A DNA stretch of 64,000 bases from Gordonibacter sp. 28C. GTDB lineage: Bacteria > Actinomycetota > Coriobacteriia > Coriobacteriales > Eggerthellaceae. Made by a program: the position numbers and the translations under genes. Below are positions 8,817 to 17,294 of this stretch, one piece after another. Each line of letters opens with the position of its first letter. The first letter of the stretch is position 1. A model generated the notes under the pieces. That model was given only the letters and a program-made list of their open reading frames with translations, was not told the origin of the DNA and did not search any database. The stretch lies in NCBI RefSeq assembly GCF_003339845.1, contig NZ_PPTR01000014.1, forward strand, positions 1-64,000, written 5' to 3'.

Positions 8817-8977
8817 CGGCGGTTTCTGCTAAAAAATTACGTTTGTGCATGACCTTTTTGAAGGATAATTAAAAGTACATTCCGACCATCAGGCCTTTTA
8901 GAAGATGACCTTTTTACATCTATATAAAAAGTCAGGGAAATTCGTTCACAAACGTCATTTTTTAGCAGAAACCGCCG
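8817..8977. repeat. 161-bp inverted-repeat element (MITE-like)
   Basis: Arms of 31 bp at 8817-8847 and 8947-8977 are complementary with a single mismatch and enclose 99 bp of AT-rich DNA, in sharp contrast to the GC-rich flanks. Inside are two direct copies of TGACCTTTTT (8850-8859, 8906-8915) and an inverted TGACTTTTT (8926-8934). Size, terminal arms and composition fit a miniature inverted-repeat transposable element. No clear target duplication is visible, so a bidirectional regulatory or RNA hairpin element remains possible. Confidence 0.55.
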
Positions 8978-9237
8978 GACAAGCGAGTTTTCTCCTTGGT
9001 TAGAGCGATCCGCCGTTAAACAAGAATTGACGCAAGCCCGTTCGAGGCCGTTAACGCCAGGCCGCCTTCAGACGCCAAGCAGAGGCGCGTCGATGGCGGC
9101 TTAACAGCGAAAAGAGCGGTAGCCACGTCACTCGGACGCGGACGGATGAGGGCGGCTTGTAAATGTTCTCGAGGTCGCCGCGTGCGATCGGGTACCCGGG
9201 CGGCTGCGGCTTCACCCGCTCTTGAGGCCTTTCGCCT

Positions 9238-9489
9238 CTATCCCATAGGATCCTTGTTCTGGTTGGCGGCCACGCGCACCAGGCGGTTGGCCAGCCACAC
9301 CGCCCCCACCAGCACCACCAGCGCGCCGCCCGCCAGCAACCAAGCCCCCTGCAGCAGCTCCCCCAGCAGAAGGAACGCGGCAGCGGCCGCAACGAATATG
9401 AGCGCGACCACGCCCACCGCAACGACGGCCGTTCCCGCAAGGCGCGCGCCGCGCCCTTCCTCGTGCTCCCGCTGTTCCTCGTCCGCCAT
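9238..9489 (-). CDS. Small two-helix membrane protein
   Basis: The 83-residue protein has a charged head (MADEEQREHEEGRG) and two closely spaced membrane segments: GTAVVAVGVVALIFVAAAAAF, then LLAGGALVVLVGAVWLANRLV. No family is recognised. A GTG three codons upstream (9498), with AAGGGA at short spacing, is an alternative start. It lies 36 bases after the DUF1667 gene on the same strand and may be the last gene of that operon. Confidence 0.6.
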   Translation of the reverse strand: MADEEQREHEEGRGARLAGTAVVAVGVVALIFVAAAAAFLLLGELLQGAWLLAGGALVVLVGAVWLANRLVRVAANQNKDPMG

Positions 9490-9525
9490 GGCGGCCACCC
9501 TGTCCCTTCGTTCGATCCGTGCCCG

Positions 9526-9900
9526 CTATGGTACGCTTTTCGTGGCCACCACGGCCACGCCGGTTCCGCACACGTCGGCGACGACGACGTCGCCCGCCGC
9601 GACCGGCGCCGCAAGGCGCGCGGCGGAACAGGCGGACAGCACGTCGGCCATGAGGTCTTTCGGCACGGGGGCGGACGTCTTCACGCTCACCGGCTCCAGG
9701 CACCCCTCAACGGGTAGAACGGCCGTCACCATGCGCTCGGGCGCCGTGGCCTCGCGCGCCGCGTAGTCGGCCCCGCGCTTGCACGTGTTGCCCGACACCT
9801 CGGCCACGCCCCCCTGCTCGTCCAAGGCCACCTCCAGCTGGCAGCCCAGCGGACAGCAGATGCAGGTGAACGTGGTTATCTCAGTGGCCAGCTGCATCAT
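9526..9900 (-). CDS. DUF1667 cysteine-motif protein
   Basis: The 124-residue protein opens with the hallmark cluster [12 protein letters not shown] (residues about 11-22) followed by [11 protein letters not shown], four or more cysteines that probably bind a metal or Fe-S cluster. DUF1667 proteins are the regular third partner of a GlpA-like dehydrogenase and an NAD(P)-linked flavoprotein. Here both partners are fused in the gene immediately upstream, which this gene overlaps by an ATGA (9897-9900), indicating coupled translation. It is probably an electron-transfer or assembly subunit of that complex. Confidence 0.85.
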   Translation of the reverse strand: MMQLATEITTFTCICCPLGCQLEVALDEQGGVAEVSGNTCKRGADYAAREATAPERMVTAVLPVEGCLEPVSVKTSAPVPKDLMADVLSACSAARLAAPVAAGDVVVADVCGTGVAVVATKSVP

Positions 9901-12900
9901 TCGGCTCCCCCTCCCGCCACGTCGGAGCGGCCCTCGACACGGGAGGAGGCGCCGAGGGGCATTGCTTCGGAGGCATCCTCGAATCGGCCTTCCACGCGCA
10001 CGTGAAGCGAAGAGAGCCCCGCCACGTCGGCGCCTGTAAGCTTGATCTGCACCATCTCCGCCGGCACCGCCACCATGGTCTTGGCTTTCTTCACCGTGCG
10101 CATCGAGCCGTCGGCGGAGACGCCCTCCACGAAGAAGCGCGGTTCGCGCAGGGCGCGCGACACGCGCAGCGACAGCGTGAGTCGCTCGTCCGCGCCCGTG
10201 GCCGGATCGATGCGCTGGGGCACCACGTAGCGCACGCCGTCGTCGGGAAGCACCGGCACGGGCGCGGCTGAAGCAGGCGCGCCCGTGCTCTCAGGCGTTT
10301 CCAACGCATCGTCGACGACGCGCGCGGGCGAACCCGGCGCCTCCCGAACGCACGAGCCGCCCGCCGCGACGCGGCGCGCGTAGGCGGCGGCCGCCCTGCC
10401 GGCAACCTCCCCCTCCGCCGACGCGTGGTCCACCAAATCGTGCACGTGCAGCGCGTTTCCGCAGGCGAACAACCCGGGCACGCTCGTGGCCAGGCGGTTG
10501 TCCACGCGCGCGCCGCCCGTCGTCGCGTCGAGCTCCGCTCCGGCCGTCTTGGCCACCTCGTTCTCGGGAATGAGCCCCACCGACAAGAGCAGCGTGTCGC
10601 ACGGCACGCGCCGCTCGGTGCCCGGCACGGGCGCGAGCGTGACGGGGTCGACGTCCGAGACGTGCACGGCCCCCAAGCGCCCCTCCCCCTCCAGGCGCGT
10701 TACCGTGCGGCTCAGGTACAGCGGGATGCCGAAGTCGTCCAGGCACTGCACGATGTTGCGGCGCAGGCCCGAGGGATGGGGCATGAGCTCGTACACGCCC
10801 TCGACCTCGGCGCCTTGGGACGCCAGGCGGCGCGCCATGATGAGGCCGATGTCGCCCGACCCCAGGATGACGGCGCGCCGGCCCGGCAGGCAGCCCTGCA
10901 GGTTCATGAAGTTCTGGGCGCTTCCGGCCGAGAACACGCCCGAAGGACGGCTCCCAGCCATGTTGAGCGCGCCCGCCCCGCGCTCGCGCGACCCCGTGGC
11001 CAGCACGACGGCGCGGGCGCGCAGCACATGGGCGCCCGCCTCGCTGACCGCGTGCACCGCAAGCTCGCCCTCGCCGGCGCGCGCCGCGTCCACCGACAGC
11101 ACGGACGCGCCGCGCAGCACCTCCACGCGCCCGTCTCCGGCGCTTTCCCCTGCGTCGTCGATTTCAGGCGCGCGCCTCTCGAGCGAAGCGGCCTCGCGCG
11201 CCGCGTACTCGGGCCCGGTGAGCTCCTCGCCGAAGCGGTGCAGGCCGAAGCCGTTGTGCACGCACTGCTTCAGGATGCCGCCGAGCTTCGCCTCGCGATC
11301 CACCAGCAGCACCCGGGAGGCTCCCCCGTCCGCGGCCGCGCGCGCCGCCGCCATGCCCGCCGCGCCGCCGCCCACCACCACCACGTCGTAAAGGTCGTCC
11401 GGGAAACCCGCAGGCGGCCCGTCGAACGGCGACGCCCCCGTAGGGGCGCTCTCCAGAGCACCCGTTCCGGCACAGGCGGAAAACCGACGGGAATCGGCCC
11501 CCTGCCCCGCCCGCGCGTCCTCGAGACGCGCCAATTCCGCGTAATCCCCTCGCGCGGTCGCGACCAAGGGCGATCCCGGTAGCCGCTTGTCCAAACGGTC
11601 CGGCGCCACGCCTGTCTCGCGCGCGACGATCTTCGCGATCTCCGGCGAGCAGAACCCGCCGTGGCACCGTCCCATCGTGGCGCGGGTGCGCCATTTCAGC
11701 GCGTCGAGCGACAATACGGGCACCGGGCCGTGCAGCGCCTCTACGATCTCGGCCTCCGTCACGTCGCAGCAGCGGCACACCACGCGACCCGCGCGCGGGT
11801 CGGCGGCGACGGCCCGCGCCCGTCCGTCTTCGTCGAGCTCCGAGAACGGCACTGCACGGCGCCGGCGGGGGTCGAAGTCCGCGCGCGCCGGCGCGTCCAG
11901 CAACTCCGCCACGTCGCGGGCGACGTCTGCGGCCACGGCGGGCGCCGACGTGAGGCCGGGCGAGTCGAAACAGGCCACGTTGAAGAAGCCGGGGGCGTCG
12001 TCCGGCTGGCCGATGGCGAAGTCGCCGTCCGCCCCGGAGGCGCGCAGGCCCGCGAAGTTCGCTATCACGCCGCGCGTGCCGGCTCCGGGCCAGGTGCGGC
12101 GGGCCGCCTCGAGCACGAACGCGAGGCCCTCGGCGCTCGTGGACACGTCGTCTTTGCTCCCCTGCTCCACGGCGTTGGGCCCCACCAGCAGGTTGCCGTG
12201 CACGGTGGGCGTCACCAGCACGCCCTTGCCCGCCCGCGACGGCGCTTGGAACATCGTATGCGAGAACGTGCGGCCGAAGTCGGTGTCGTAGAGGCAGTAC
12301 TCCCCGCGGCGCGGGACGATGCGCAGGCGCCGCTCGCTCACCAGGTTGTTGATCTCGTCGGCATGCACCCCGGCCGCGTTCACCACGGCCCGGGCGGCCC
12401 AGCGCGCCCCCGACGCCGTTGCCACCAGATAGCGGGCGGCCGAGCCGGCATCGCCGTCCTGCGAAAGCCGCGCCACGGAGCTCACGCGCTCGTTGAAGCG
12501 CAAGCGCGCGCCGTGGGCGACCGCCTGCTCGACGCACGCGAACGCCGCTTCGTACGGATCGCAGATGGCGCCCGTCTCGGCGAGCAGCGCCCCCTTGACG
12601 GCCGCGTCGACCTGCGGCTCCAGCGCGCGCACCTCGCCTGCGTCCAGCTCGCGCACCCCTTCGACCCCGTTTCGGGCGGCGCGCGCCACGAGCGCTCGCA
12701 CGCTCGTCAGCTCCTCGTCGGAGAACGCCAGCACGAGCGACCCGTTGCGCCGGTACGCGAACCCCAGTTCGTCGGCCCAGCGCGCGTACAGGCGCGACCC
12801 CTCCACGTTGTAGCGCGCTTTGAGCGTGCCGGGCGCTGGGTCGTAGCCGGCGTGCACGATGCCGGAGTTGGCGCGGGTCGCCCCGCAGGCCACGTCGTTT

Positions 12901-13019
12901 CCCGCCTCGAGCAGGACGACGTCCAGCCGGTAGCGGGAAAGCTCGCGCGCGCAGGCCGCGCCGGCGACGCCCGCGCCGATGACGACGACGTCGCAAAGAG
13001 GTGCGTTCATGGTATCCAT
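9897..13019 (-). CDS. Fused GlpA-like FAD dehydrogenase / BFD [2Fe-2S] / pyridine-nucleotide oxidoreductase
   Basis: The 1040-residue protein joins two flavoenzymes. Residues about 8-375 are a DAO/GlpA-type dehydrogenase with dinucleotide fold [16 protein letters not shown]. Residues about 420-490 are a BFD-like [2Fe-2S] domain (CRCCDVTE with CHGGFC downstream). Residues about 545-900 are a second FAD/NAD(P) fold ([17 protein letters not shown], then [20 protein letters not shown]). In many bacteria these are separate genes followed by DUF1667, exactly the gene that follows here. Predicted role: oxidation of glycerol-3-phosphate or a 2-hydroxyacid, with electrons passed to the second flavin. 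The start is ATG 13019 or 13010; neither has a strong ribosome site. Confidence 0.82.
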   Translation of the reverse strand: MDTMNAPLCDVVVIGAGVAGAACARELSRYRLDVVLLEAGNDVACGATRANSGIVHAGYDPAPGTLKARYNVEGSRLYARWADELGFAYRRNGSLVLAFSDEELTSVRALVARAARNGVEGVRELDAGEVRALEPQVDAAVKGALLAETGAICDPYEAAFACVEQAVAHGARLRFNERVSSVARLSQDGDAGSAARYLVATASGARWAARAVVNAAGVHADEINNLVSERRLRIVPRRGEYCLYDTDFGRTFSHTMFQAPSRAGKGVLVTPTVHGNLLVGPNAVEQGSKDDVSTSAEGLAFVLEAARRTWPGAGTRGVIANFAGLRASGADGDFAIGQPDDAPGFFNVACFDSPGLTSAPAVAADVARDVAELLDAPARADFDPRRRRAVPFSELDEDGRARAVAADPRAGRVVCRCCDVTEAEIVEALHGPVPVLSLDALKWRTRATMGRCHGGFCSPEIAKIVARETGVAPDRLDKRLPGSPLVATARGDYAELARLEDARAGQGADSRRFSACAGTGALESAPTGASPFDGPPAGFPDDLYDVVVVGGGAAGMAAARAAADGGASRVLLVDREAKLGGILKQCVHNGFGLHRFGEELTGPEYAAREAASLERRAPEIDDAGESAGDGRVEVLRGASVLSVDAARAGEGELAVHAVSEAGAHVLRARAVVLATGSRERGAGALNMAGSRPSGVFSAGSAQNFMNLQGCLPGRRAVILGSGDIGLIMARRLASQGAEVEGVYELMPHPSGLRRNIVQCLDDFGIPLYLSRTVTRLEGEGRLGAVHVSDVDPVTLAPVPGTERRVPCDTLLLSVGLIPENEVAKTAGAELDATTGGARVDNRLATSVPGLFACGNALHVHDLVDHASAEGEVAGRAAAAYARRVAAGGSCVREAPGSPARVVDDALETPESTGAPASAAPVPVLPDDGVRYVVPQRIDPATGADERLTLSLRVSRALREPRFFVEGVSADGSMRTVKKAKTMVAVPAEMVQIKLTGADVAGLSSLHVRVEGRFEDASEAMPLGASSRVEGRSDVAGGGAE

Positions 13020-13119
13020 GTCGTTCAGCTTACTATTTTTCCCCGTTGGGCGAAAGAGCGGATGCAAAATCGCGCGAACACGTTATCGTATGGCAGACGG
13101 ATTCAGCGAAAGGGTGCTC

Positions 13120-13494
13120 ATGAGGATCGCAGTGGCGAGCGAAGGCTTGGGGGTCGCCCCCCGTTTCAGTCAATGCTCGAGCTACATGTGTTACACGGTC
13201 GACCGGGGCGTCATCGTGGAATGCCAGAACATGCCGAACCCCGGCATGTCGACGGCCAAGCTCGTCACGTTGTTCTCCGAAATGGGCGTGGACACCATCA
13301 TCGTGGACGCCATCGACTACGACGTGGCGAACGTGTTCTGCCACGCGGGCATAGAGGTGATAGCCAGCGCACGCGGCGGCACGCGCGAGGTGGCGCAAGC
13401 CTACCTCACCCGCACGCTCACCGGCGTCGACGAGCTGTGCCATCTTGGCGACTGGGAACACGACGACCTCGACCACGATCTCGCCGAGGCGTAA
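13120..13494 (+). CDS. NifX/NifB-type dinitrogenase-cofactor family protein
   Basis: The 124-residue protein begins MRIAVASEGLGVAPRFSQCSSY and has the single-domain fold of the NifB/NifX (PF02579) family. Members bind or traffic Fe-S/Fe-Mo cluster intermediates, or act as small Fe-S-linked regulators. The tail DWEHDDLDHDLAEA is His/Asp-rich and may bind metal. The start is set by AAAGGG five bases before ATG 13120; an upstream in-frame ATG at 13090 overlaps a promoter-like TATCGT. It is divergent from the fused flavoenzyme gene, and a strong terminator follows. Confidence 0.8.
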   Translation: MRIAVASEGLGVAPRFSQCSSYMCYTVDRGVIVECQNMPNPGMSTAKLVTLFSEMGVDTIIVDAIDYDVANVFCHAGIEVIASARGGTREVAQAYLTRTLTGVDELCHLGDWEHDDLDHDLAEA

Positions 13495-13502
13495 AGCCTC
13501 GC

Positions 13503-13530
13503 AAGGCCGCCGCTGGCGGCCTTTTTTATC
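13503..13530 (+). terminator. Rho-independent terminator of the NifX-like gene
   Basis: AAGGCCGCC-GCT-GGCGGCCTT forms a perfect 9-bp stem followed directly by TTTT and further AT-rich bases, eight bases after the stop codon. Confidence 0.9.
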
Positions 13531-13677
13531 TTTCCAAATTGCCAGACGAAGCCGGCGAAGATCGCGCCGCTCGGTCCCTGGCTCCGAAATGCACCCCTTC
13601 CCCAGCAAAACGAAGGCACTGCCCCGCAGGATCCTCGCTCGCCGCGCCAGCGAAACGAGCCCTTCCGTCGATACAGC

Positions 13678-13695
13678 TTCGTGACACGTTCGTGA
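13678..13695 (+). promoter_or_regulatory. Tandem TTCGTGA boxes before the response-regulator gene
   Basis: TTCGTGA occurs at 13678-13684 and again at 13689-13695, an 11-bp repeat that places both copies on one DNA face. This is the usual layout of an OmpR/PhoB-family binding site. The same heptamer begins a similar array at 15791 before the secreted-protein gene, so autoregulation by the neighbouring response regulator is likely. GACAAT at 13696-13701 is a possible -10. Confidence 0.6.
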
Positions 13696-13737
13696 GACAA
13701 TGGCCTCTACGCACAACAGCAGGAAGGAGGGCCGGCC

Positions 13738-14400
13738 ATGGCGCGCATACTCGTAGCCGAAGACGAACGCCCCATCAACGACCTCGTCTGCCGCAACCTG
13801 GCGCTCGTGGGTCACGAGGCCGTTCCGTGCTTCGACGGCGACGAAGCCCTGCGGCTCGCCGGACAAGAGCGCTTCGACCTCGTGCTCCTGGACGTCATGA
13901 TGCCGGGGCCGACGGGCTTCGAGGTGAAGCGGCGCATGGACGCGGGCATCCCCGTGATATTCGTGACGGCGAAAGACGACCTGGCCAGCCGTTTGGACGG
14001 ACTGGGCATGGGAGCCGACGACTACGTGGTAAAGCCTTTCGAGATACTGGAGCTGCTGGCCCGCGTGGAGGCGGTGCTGCGGCGCACCGACCAGCACCAG
14101 CGCTCGTTCGAGCACCAAGGAGTGCGCGTCGACCTGGCCACGCGCCAAGCGTTCAAAGACGGCGTGGAGGTGGCGCTCGCACCCAAGGAGTTCGACCTTC
14201 TGGAGACGCTCGTGGTGAACCGCAACCTGGCCCTGTCGCGCGAGCAGCTGCTGCGGCTGGTGTGGGGCTACGACTTCGAAGGCGAGAGCCGCACCGTGGA
14301 CATGCACGTGCTGCGCCTGCGCAAGAAGCTGGGCTGGGAGGACGTCATCCAAACGGTGTACAAAGTGGGCTACCGCCTGAGCACGAGGCGGCGCGCATGA
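13738..14400 (+). CDS. OmpR-family response regulator
   Basis: The 220-residue protein has a receiver domain (acidic pocket AEDE at 7-10, phospho-acceptor D52 in LVLLDVMMPG, K in YVVKPFE) and an OmpR-type winged helix from about residue 125 (LAPKEFDLLETLVVN; TVDMHVLRLRKKLG). A strong ribosome site AGGAAGGAGG precedes the ATG. It overlaps the kinase gene by ATGA. Tandem TTCGTGA boxes lie upstream. Signal and regulon are unknown, but the secreted protein at 15892 is a likely target. Confidence 0.95.
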   Translation: MARILVAEDERPINDLVCRNLALVGHEAVPCFDGDEALRLAGQERFDLVLLDVMMPGPTGFEVKRRMDAGIPVIFVTAKDDLASRLDGLGMGADDYVVKPFEILELLARVEAVLRRTDQHQRSFEHQGVRVDLATRQAFKDGVEVALAPKEFDLLETLVVNRNLALSREQLLRLVWGYDFEGESRTVDMHVLRLRKKLGWEDVIQTVYKVGYRLSTRRRA

Positions 14401-15797
14401 GGTCGCTGCGCTTCTGGCAGAAAGCCTACCTGCTCACGTTGGCCCTGTTCCTGGCGGCGCTTTACGGAGGCGTCGCGTTCATCGGCTGGCAGAACCAGCA
14501 GCAAACCATGGCCAGCGAGGTGGAGAAGGCGCGCGGCGAGCAGAGCTTCGTCGCGCAAGGGCTCGCCCAGGATCTTGCCGCCGTCGAAGGCGGCAACGCG
14601 CGCTTGCAGAAAGCGTCGCTCGCCCGCTCGTACGGCACCTACTACGCGCAAAACGGCATCCTGCTGGCGGTTTCGCAAAACGGCGAGGAGATGTTCTCCA
14701 ACCTACCCGCTGGAGGCGACGCCGCCCTCGCGGCCGACAAGGGCCGGCAAAGCTGGGCGCTGCGCACGCTCGACGGCACGCCCTACCTGCTGGTGGCGTC
14801 CGCCCTGCCGGGCGGGCTGGACGACTACGCCCTCGTCTGCGGCCGCTCGATGGAGCAGCTGTACGCCACCTGGGCGCAGATGCGCGCGACGCTCGTGGTC
14901 AGCAGCACCATCGTGTCCGTCGTGCTGGCGGCGGGCCTGTTCCTCATCCTCAGACGCCTGGCGAAACCGCTCGAGCGCCTGGCAGGGGTCGCCGACGAGT
15001 TCGCCGCCGGCAACTACGCCGTGCGCGCCGAAAAACGCAGCGACGACGAGGTGGGCATGCTGGCGGCGAGCCTCAACGCCATGGCGGACGCCGCCGAGCG
15101 CGACATCGCCGAGATACGCCGCGTGGCCGAGCAGAACGCCCGCATGGCGGCGAACCTCTCCCACGAGATACGCACGCCCCTCACGGCCATCAAAGGGTAC
15201 GCCGAGTACCTGCGCATAGCAGAGCCGACGGACGACGAGCGCGAATCGGCCCTGCGCTACATGACGGAGCAGAGCACGCGCCTGCAGGGCATCGCGCAGC
15301 GCATCCTGCAGCTCTCATCTCTCGAGCACGGCGACGTGGAGTTCGAGCCCGTAGAACTGGGGGAGGTGATCGACCGGGTGACCCGGTCCGTGCAACCCCT
15401 TGCCGAGCGACAGGGGGTCGAAGTGCGCGTGAAGCCCTTTGACCCCGCCAGCGTGCTGGGCGACGCGATCCTCCTCGAAAGCCTGTTCACGAACCTCGTG
15501 GAGAACGCCGTGCGGGCCTGCGAGCCGGGCGGTCGCGTGGACGTGGGAATCGAGGCGCGCGGGTCCTCGGTCGCCGTGCGGGTGGCCGACGACGGGCGCG
15601 GCCTCGCGCCGGACGAGCTCGCGCGCCTCGGCGAGCCGTTCTACCGCCCCGACAAGGCGCGCAGCCGCGAAGCGGGCGGCGCGGGTCTCGGCGTGGCGCT
15701 CTGCAACGAGATAGCCCGAGCCCACGCCGCCGAGCTCGCCTTCGCCTCGGAACCGGGGCGGGGAACCACGGCCGCCGTTCTTTTTACCGGTTCGTGA
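14397..15797 (+). CDS. Sensor histidine kinase
   Basis: The 466-residue protein has two membrane helices (about 10-30 and 163-186) flanking a 130-residue extracytoplasmic sensor domain. HAMP follows (about 187-240), then HisKA with H256 in NLSHEIRTPL, and an HATPase domain with N box LFTNLVENAVRA, G1 VADDGRG and G2 GGAGLGVAL. It autophosphorylates and passes phosphate to the regulator encoded just upstream, with which it is translationally coupled (ATGA at 14397-14400). The TGA stop overlaps the first TTCGTGA box of the next promoter. Confidence 0.95.
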   Translation: MRSLRFWQKAYLLTLALFLAALYGGVAFIGWQNQQQTMASEVEKARGEQSFVAQGLAQDLAAVEGGNARLQKASLARSYGTYYAQNGILLAVSQNGEEMFSNLPAGGDAALAADKGRQSWALRTLDGTPYLLVASALPGGLDDYALVCGRSMEQLYATWAQMRATLVVSSTIVSVVLAAGLFLILRRLAKPLERLAGVADEFAAGNYAVRAEKRSDDEVGMLAASLNAMADAAERDIAEIRRVAEQNARMAANLSHEIRTPLTAIKGYAEYLRIAEPTDDERESALRYMTEQSTRLQGIAQRILQLSSLEHGDVEFEPVELGEVIDRVTRSVQPLAERQGVEVRVKPFDPASVLGDAILLESLFTNLVENAVRACEPGGRVDVGIEARGSSVAVRVADDGRGLAPDELARLGEPFYRPDKARSREAGGAGLGVALCNEIARAHAAELAFASEPGRGTTAAVLFTGS

Positions 15798-15836
15798 CAA
15801 CTCGGTGCCCGTGCCGTGACCGCCGCGGGCGATACT
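15791..15836 (+). promoter_or_regulatory. Three phased TTCGTGA-like boxes and -10 before the secreted-protein gene
   Basis: TTCGTGA at 15791, TCGGTGC at 15802 and GCCGTGA at 15813 are spaced exactly 11 bp apart. The last box ends 11 bases before a GATACT -10 candidate (15831-15836), replacing a -35. This is the geometry of activation by a PhoB/OmpR-type regulator and matches the paired boxes before the response-regulator gene. Confidence 0.55.
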
Positions 15837-15891
15837 TCGAAGCACCGAAGCGCGCACGGCGCCTCGACACCGAAAGACAAGGAGCGCACCC

Positions 15892-16824
15892 ATGAGATCG
15901 AAGATAGCGAGAGGCGAATCGTTCATCGTCATCGGCGTAGCCGCGGCCCTCATAGCCATCTGCGTCGCGGGCCTCGGCTCGTTTCTGGCCCACGCCGAAG
16001 GAGCCGAAGCCGACACCGTTCACGACGAGGCCCTGCCCACCGCCGACCTGACCCTCACCGACGAGGTGACCGCCCCGGAAGGGCTGACTGTGAAAGTGGA
16101 CACCCGCGGCATCGACCTGCCCGAAGACGCCGTATCGGCCCAGTACGCCGCAGCGCTCGCAGCCGATATCGCCGAGCACTCGTTCAACCTCGCGCCCTCC
16201 GGCCGTTGCGCCGTCTCGCTGTACGACAGCGCCACGACGCTCGACGAGGACTACTACGGTTTCTCCGGCCTGTACTGGAACGTGGAGCTGGAAACTGAAA
16301 ACGGCCTCATCAGAACGAGCATCGCGGCCTCCTCCGGCGTCGACTTCCAGTCGAACCTGGTCCTGCAAGACAAGGTGGACTGGCAATGGTTCGACACGTG
16401 GAACGGCGACGAGAGCAGCAGCGGATACTACGGCACCGAGCAGGAGCTTGTCGCGCAGTACGAAGAGGTAGTCGAAAAGTACGGCGAAGACTACGGCAAG
16501 CCGCTCATGACCGAAGACGAGATCGCCTACGTGCACGACATGAAGCGCGTCGCCATGATGGAGAACGCGGCGAGCTGGGTCGAACTCCCCCATGCCGAGA
16601 AGGCCGTCGAACTCGTGAACGACCGCGGCATCGGAAACGGCGCGACGGCCGTATCCGCCCGCACGCTCATGAGCGGAGGCAGCTCCAGCATCGGCTCCAT
16701 CTACGTGGTAGAGGTGACACTCGACGACGGCACCTACCTGTTCGTGAACGTCGGCGAGGAAAGCCTGGAACTGAGCGGCTACCAACGTTCGGCCACCGAC
16801 CTTCCCACCCTTATGTACGAATAG
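15892..16824 (+). CDS. Secreted or membrane-anchored protein of unknown function
   Basis: The 310-residue protein has a signal sequence or anchor at residues 12-33 (IVIGVAAALIAICVAGLGSFLA) and then a soluble acidic extracytoplasmic part. No known domain is recognised. Tyr-rich strands (YYGFSGLYWNVELE) and an exported beta-type composition are visible. It follows the two-component genes and carries similar promoter boxes, so it is a candidate member of their regulon, perhaps an envelope-stress or signal-modulating protein (inference). Confidence 0.75.
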   Translation: MRSKIARGESFIVIGVAAALIAICVAGLGSFLAHAEGAEADTVHDEALPTADLTLTDEVTAPEGLTVKVDTRGIDLPEDAVSAQYAAALAADIAEHSFNLAPSGRCAVSLYDSATTLDEDYYGFSGLYWNVELETENGLIRTSIAASSGVDFQSNLVLQDKVDWQWFDTWNGDESSSGYYGTEQELVAQYEEVVEKYGEDYGKPLMTEDEIAYVHDMKRVAMMENAASWVELPHAEKAVELVNDRGIGNGATAVSARTLMSGGSSSIGSIYVVEVTLDDGTYLFVNVGEESLELSGYQRSATDLPTLMYE

Positions 16825-16842
16825 TACTTCGAGAAACGAGGG

Positions 16843-16860
16843 AACCGGCCTTCCGGTCAT
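16843..16860 (+). terminator. Weak terminator after the secreted-protein gene
   Basis: ACCGG-CCTT-CCGGT followed by CATTTC stands about 20 bases after the stop codon. The stem is short and the T-run poor. Confidence 0.4.
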
Positions 16861-16867
16861 TTCAATG

Positions 16868-16896
16868 TCCTAAAAAGTGCCTGACCCCTTTTAGGA
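16868..16896. repeat. Hairpin TCCTAAAA / TTTTAGGA around GTGCCTGACCCC
   Basis: TCCTAAAA (16868-16875) and TTTTAGGA (16889-16896) form an 8-bp stem around a loop holding GTGCCTGACCCC. From memory, similar GTGCCTGACCCC units occur as dispersed repeats in many genomes, often near REP-associated transposases. No transposase is present here, so it would be an orphan repeat unit. Confidence 0.5.
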
Positions 16897-16917
16897 TACG
16901 GTCATTGCGAGACTCCC

Positions 16918-17023
16918 CGTAGGGGCGATCCCCTGATCGCCCCTTCCGGCGAAGCCGGAAAAGCAACCGGAACCCGCATTCCCGCGCTCCGCGCGAGCGG
17001 GCGATCTGGAGATCGCCCCTACG
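16918..17023. repeat. REP-like composite element of nested hairpins
   Basis: CGTAGGGGCGATC at 16918-16930 is inverted at 17011-17023. Inside are four perfect small hairpins in a row: GGGGCGATC/GATCGCCCC (16922-16943), TTCCGGC/GCCGGAA (16944-16960), CGCTC/GAGCG (16985-16999) and GGGCGATC/GATCGCCC (16999-17018). It is non-coding and has the structure of an extragenic palindromic repeat unit. Confidence 0.6.
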
Positions 17024-17059
17024 AAAGAGCAACGTGAGAACCCTCTTCCTCTCTCTCAT

Positions 17060-17100
17060 CGAACGAAGGCCCTGCCCCCCCCCCGCAGGACCTTCGTTCG
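17060..17100. repeat. Long hairpin with a poly-C loop
   Basis: CGAACGAAGG-c-CCTGC pairs with GCAGG-a-CCTTCGTTCG (one mismatch) around a homopolymer of C; in all ten C occur in a row from 17075. It is non-coding. Homopolymers of this length are slippage-prone, so its length may vary between isolates. Confidence 0.55.
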
Positions 17101-17148
17101 GCTCACCCGCAAGAAGCCCATCCCCGTGTTGGCTTCAGCTCGCGCCCA

Positions 17149-17221
17149 GGGCCGAGGGGGCCGTGCAGTGCGACGAACTTTCGCGAAGTGTGTGAGGAGT
17201 ACTGCACGGCCCCCTCGGCCC
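17149..17221. repeat. 21-bp perfect inverted repeat with 31-base loop
   Basis: The 21 bases at 17149-17169 are exactly complementary to 17201-17221, with no mismatch. The loop contains a smaller palindrome (ACTT-TCGCG-AAGT). The element sits between the hairpins above and the terminator of the infC operon. It could be a very stable RNA hairpin, a small RNA, or the remnant of a palindromic mobile unit. Confidence 0.6.
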
Positions 17222-17233
17222 GCCCCGCAGGTA

Positions 17234-17266
17234 GAAAAAAGCCCCGCGAGATTTCGCAGGGCTTTC
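17234..17266 (-). terminator. Rho-independent terminator of infC-rpmI-rplT
   Basis: On the leftward strand AAGCCCTGCGA-AATC-TCGCGGGGCTT is followed by TTTTTC. It lies about 30 bases past the rplT stop and ends the operon. Confidence 0.9.
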
Positions 17267-17294
17267 ATCAATCTATGACGGGTTAGCAGTCGGC

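Noticed and set aside
8978-9237. Possible small genes on either strand between the inverted-repeat element and the small membrane protein
   Set aside because: Frames are short or arginine-rich shadows, lack ribosome sites and encode no recognisable feature.
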